Source: Candidatus Blautia intestinavium | GTDB lineage: Bacteria > Bacillota > Clostridia > Lachnospirales > Lachnospiraceae | Length of the DNA: 51,641 nt | Direction of reading: 5' to 3' | Assembly (NCBI GenBank): GCA_019113745.1 | Contig: DXGV01000030.1 | Coordinates: forward strand, 1 to 51,641 | Part shown: one piece after another, positions 51,533 through 51,641 of the stretch | Numbering within the stretch: the stretch's first letter is position 1 | How the letters are laid out: each line of letters opens with the position of its first letter | The notes under the pieces: model-generated | The model's input: the letters and a program-made list of their open reading frames with translations, nothing else | What the model was told of the DNA's origin: nothing | The model's database searches: none | Position numbers and translations under genes: made by a program

Positions 51533-51641
51533 TGTAACACTTGTGGCTAAAAAATATCGCTTGGCAACTATGCTGCCATTCGTGCCTCGTATGGTGTGCG
51601 ATAGCCGTTGAAGCTGTGAGGGCGTACATGATTATAGTCAA
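51533..51641 (-). mobile_element. 3' end of an IS3-family insertion sequence
   Basis: From TGTAACACTTGTGG at 51533 onward the sequence no longer fits the permease. It contains the terminal codons of an integrase-type transposase and runs off the window. The element's transposase is oriented towards the permease remnant. IS3-family ends begin with TG, as here; the exact subgroup cannot be told. Confidence 0.8.
51568..51641 (-). CDS. IS3-family transposase, C-terminal 24 residues only
   Basis: The translated end reads DYNHVRPHSFNGYRTPYEAR and then MAA, stop at 51570-51568. YNxxRPHxxxGYxTPxE is the conserved C-terminal end of the DDE integrase domain of IS3/IS481-type transposases. The rest of the gene lies outside the window. 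Confidence 0.85.
   Translation of the reverse strand, partial: DYNHVRPHSFNGYRTPYEARMAA

Overview
The window reads as a chromosomal piece of a low- to mid-GC gut Firmicute, most likely a Lachnospiraceae (Clostridia). This is inferred from strong AGGAGG-type ribosome binding sites, TTGACA/TATAAT promoters, U-tract terminators, a PucR/OPT/S-Me-THD catabolic cluster, BlaR1-BlaI, YesMN-type two-component genes, several MATE transporters and ferredoxin-fused aldo/keto reductases. No tRNA, rRNA, CRISPR array or prophage is visible. Both edges lie in genes that look broken by mobile elements. The right edge carries the 3' end of an IS3-family transposase, so the window may be a whole contig bounded by insertion sequences.

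Layout. 1-1.2 kb: ABC exporter ATPase with its permease cut short. 1.4-1.9 kb: membrane-anchored GIY-YIG protein. 2-4.4 kb: FtsX-type permease without an ATPase, behind a promoter region with repeats and a palindrome. 4.7-8.1 kb: MATE pump, ICMT-like methyltransferase, duplicated CmpB-type membrane protein. 8.2-9 kb: secreted triple-PepSY protein. 9.1-11.8 kb: metal P-type ATPase, stand-alone HMA protein and divergent ArsR sensor. 12-19.7 kb: PucR regulator followed by OPT transporter, S-Me-THD (DUF917), DUF1177, AroM, M29-like peptidase and an Asp/Glu/hydantoin racemase, probably a catabolic pathway for a peptide-like or hydantoin-like compound. 19.8-25.4 kb: MATE with divergent AraC, two ferredoxin-fused aldo/keto reductases (one behind a MerR-type 19-bp-spacer promoter) and a PflX-like radical SAM protein.

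25.5-29.8 kb is a mec-like operon: a MecA-type PBP, BlaI and BlaR1, transcribed from one promoter that contains a BlaI operator. 29.9-31.5 kb holds a flavoprotein (COG2509 type) behind a guanine-class riboswitch. The predicted terminator of this riboswitch consumes aptamer stem P3, which suggests ligand-dependent activation rather than repression. 31.6-42.4 kb: Rpn-type nuclease, TspO, MATE, purC, AAA_14/DUF4143 ATPase, SpoU methyltransferase, AlkD-like repair protein, nitroreductase, an ECF S-component with an RBS-sequestering leader, an SdpR/SdpI pair with palindromic operators, and an AraC regulator.

42.7-51.6 kb: glycogen phosphorylase, then a sugar-uptake locus (solute-binding lipoprotein, YesM-like kinase, YesN-like regulator, MalG-type permease). 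Its first permease has lost its N-terminus to the IS3-family insertion, so the importer is probably inactive in this strain.

Starts were placed by ribosome binding site, and several genes use GTG or TTG. All functional calls rest on reading the sequence and on recalled family motifs. No database search was made.
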